A DNA stretch of 17,614 nucleotides, taken from assembly GCA_021802085.1 (NCBI GenBank), contig JAKAAZ010000060.1, positions 1 through 17,614 of the forward strand, read 5' to 3'. The first letter of the stretch is position 1, and the number at the start of each line of letters is the position of its first letter. The stretch comes from Acidobacteriota bacterium. Lineage in GTDB: Bacteria > Acidobacteriota > Terriglobia > Terriglobales > Acidobacteriaceae. Positions 17,440 to 17,614 of the stretch are shown piece by piece. The notes beneath the pieces were generated by a model. It had not been told where the DNA came from. It saw only the letters and a program-made list of their open reading frames with translations, and made no database searches. Position numbers and translations under genes: made by a program.

Positions 17440-17614
17440 TACTACAGTTGTAGATATCGATCGGGTAGGAGTTGCCGGAAGCAATCGGGCAGGGGCGATT
17501 GGCGTTTTCTGTAGTGGTAGAAGATGGCCAGGAGTTGGTGAGCCCGACGCCAGTTAGACCAGTCGAGGACGTGCTGCAGGCTGTGTTTGCCGTGCCACAG
17601 CAGACGGGTGAGCA
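17440..17614 (-). mobile_element. End of an IS701-like insertion sequence (continues past window)
   Basis: The element begins at TACTACAGTTG (17440), the same terminal sequence as the MITE at 15568-15690, and is preceded by CTAG (17436-17439), which fits the 4-bp YTAR target of the IS701 family. The terminal repeat overlaps the transposase stop codon, a compact arrangement usual for insertion sequences. The other end and second target copy lie beyond 17614. Confidence 0.75.
17442..17614 (-). CDS. IS701-like DDE transposase, C-terminal 56 residues only
   Basis: Reading in from the right edge, the frame gives LTRLLWHGKHSLQHVLDW, then SNWRRAHQLLAIFYHYRKR, and ends FRQLLPDRYLQL before TAG at 17442-17444. 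The WRRAHQ...HYR+R pattern is typical of C-termini of IS701-type DDE transposases. The catalytic core lies outside the window, so integrity of the gene cannot be judged. The match between its terminal repeat and the MITE supports the family call. Confidence 0.65.
   Translation of the reverse strand, partial: LTRLLWHGKHSLQHVLDWSNWRRAHQLLAIFYHYRKRQSPLPDCFRQLLPDRYLQL

Overview
The window reads as chromosome of a Gram-negative, soil-type bacterium. I favour Acidobacteriota (moderate confidence) from the protein flavour, the roughly 60% GC, the twin-arginine-exported sugar enzymes and the mix of IS1380- and IS701-like elements. No rRNA, tRNA or CRISPR array was seen. Several genes start with TTG or GTG.

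Left part (1-5171, minus strand): a nearly complete secA whose zinc-binding SEC-C tail runs to the window edge, preceded by two site-specific recombinase genes. These are recognisable as xerD and xerC from their C-terminal signatures, and their reading frames overlap by four bases (ATGA). Next comes a plus-strand operon (about 5403-7446): a HAD-family phosphatase, a BtuF-like cobalamin-binding-fold protein with no signal peptide, and a MutT-type Nudix hydrolase.

Accessory junction (about 7447-9000): a decayed IS1380-family element whose transposase carries two deletions and frameshifts. It cuts off a small membrane-protein gene (HdeD-like, tentative) after 36 codons.

Sugar-acid region (9261-17057): a Tat-exported sulfatase (+) faces a minus-strand operon of a Tat-exported mannonate-dehydratase-type protein, a glucarate/galactarate MFS permease (gudP type), 2-dehydro-3-deoxyglucarate aldolase (garL) and tartronate semialdehyde reductase (garR). 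Divergent from it is gudD, glucarate dehydratase. Together gudP, gudD, garL and garR take up D-glucarate and convert it to pyruvate and glycerate. Glycerate kinase and a regulator are not in the window. Perfect 16-bp palindromes lie in the divergent region and in two gaps of the operon.

Right edge: a 123-bp MITE with TTAG target duplications sits directly upstream of the gudD ribosome-binding site. Its ends match the end of an IS701-like element whose transposase tail begins at 17440 and runs out of the window, so the mobile filler and its probable autonomous parent are seen side by side. A 36-codon signal-peptide-like ORF lies between gudD and that element.
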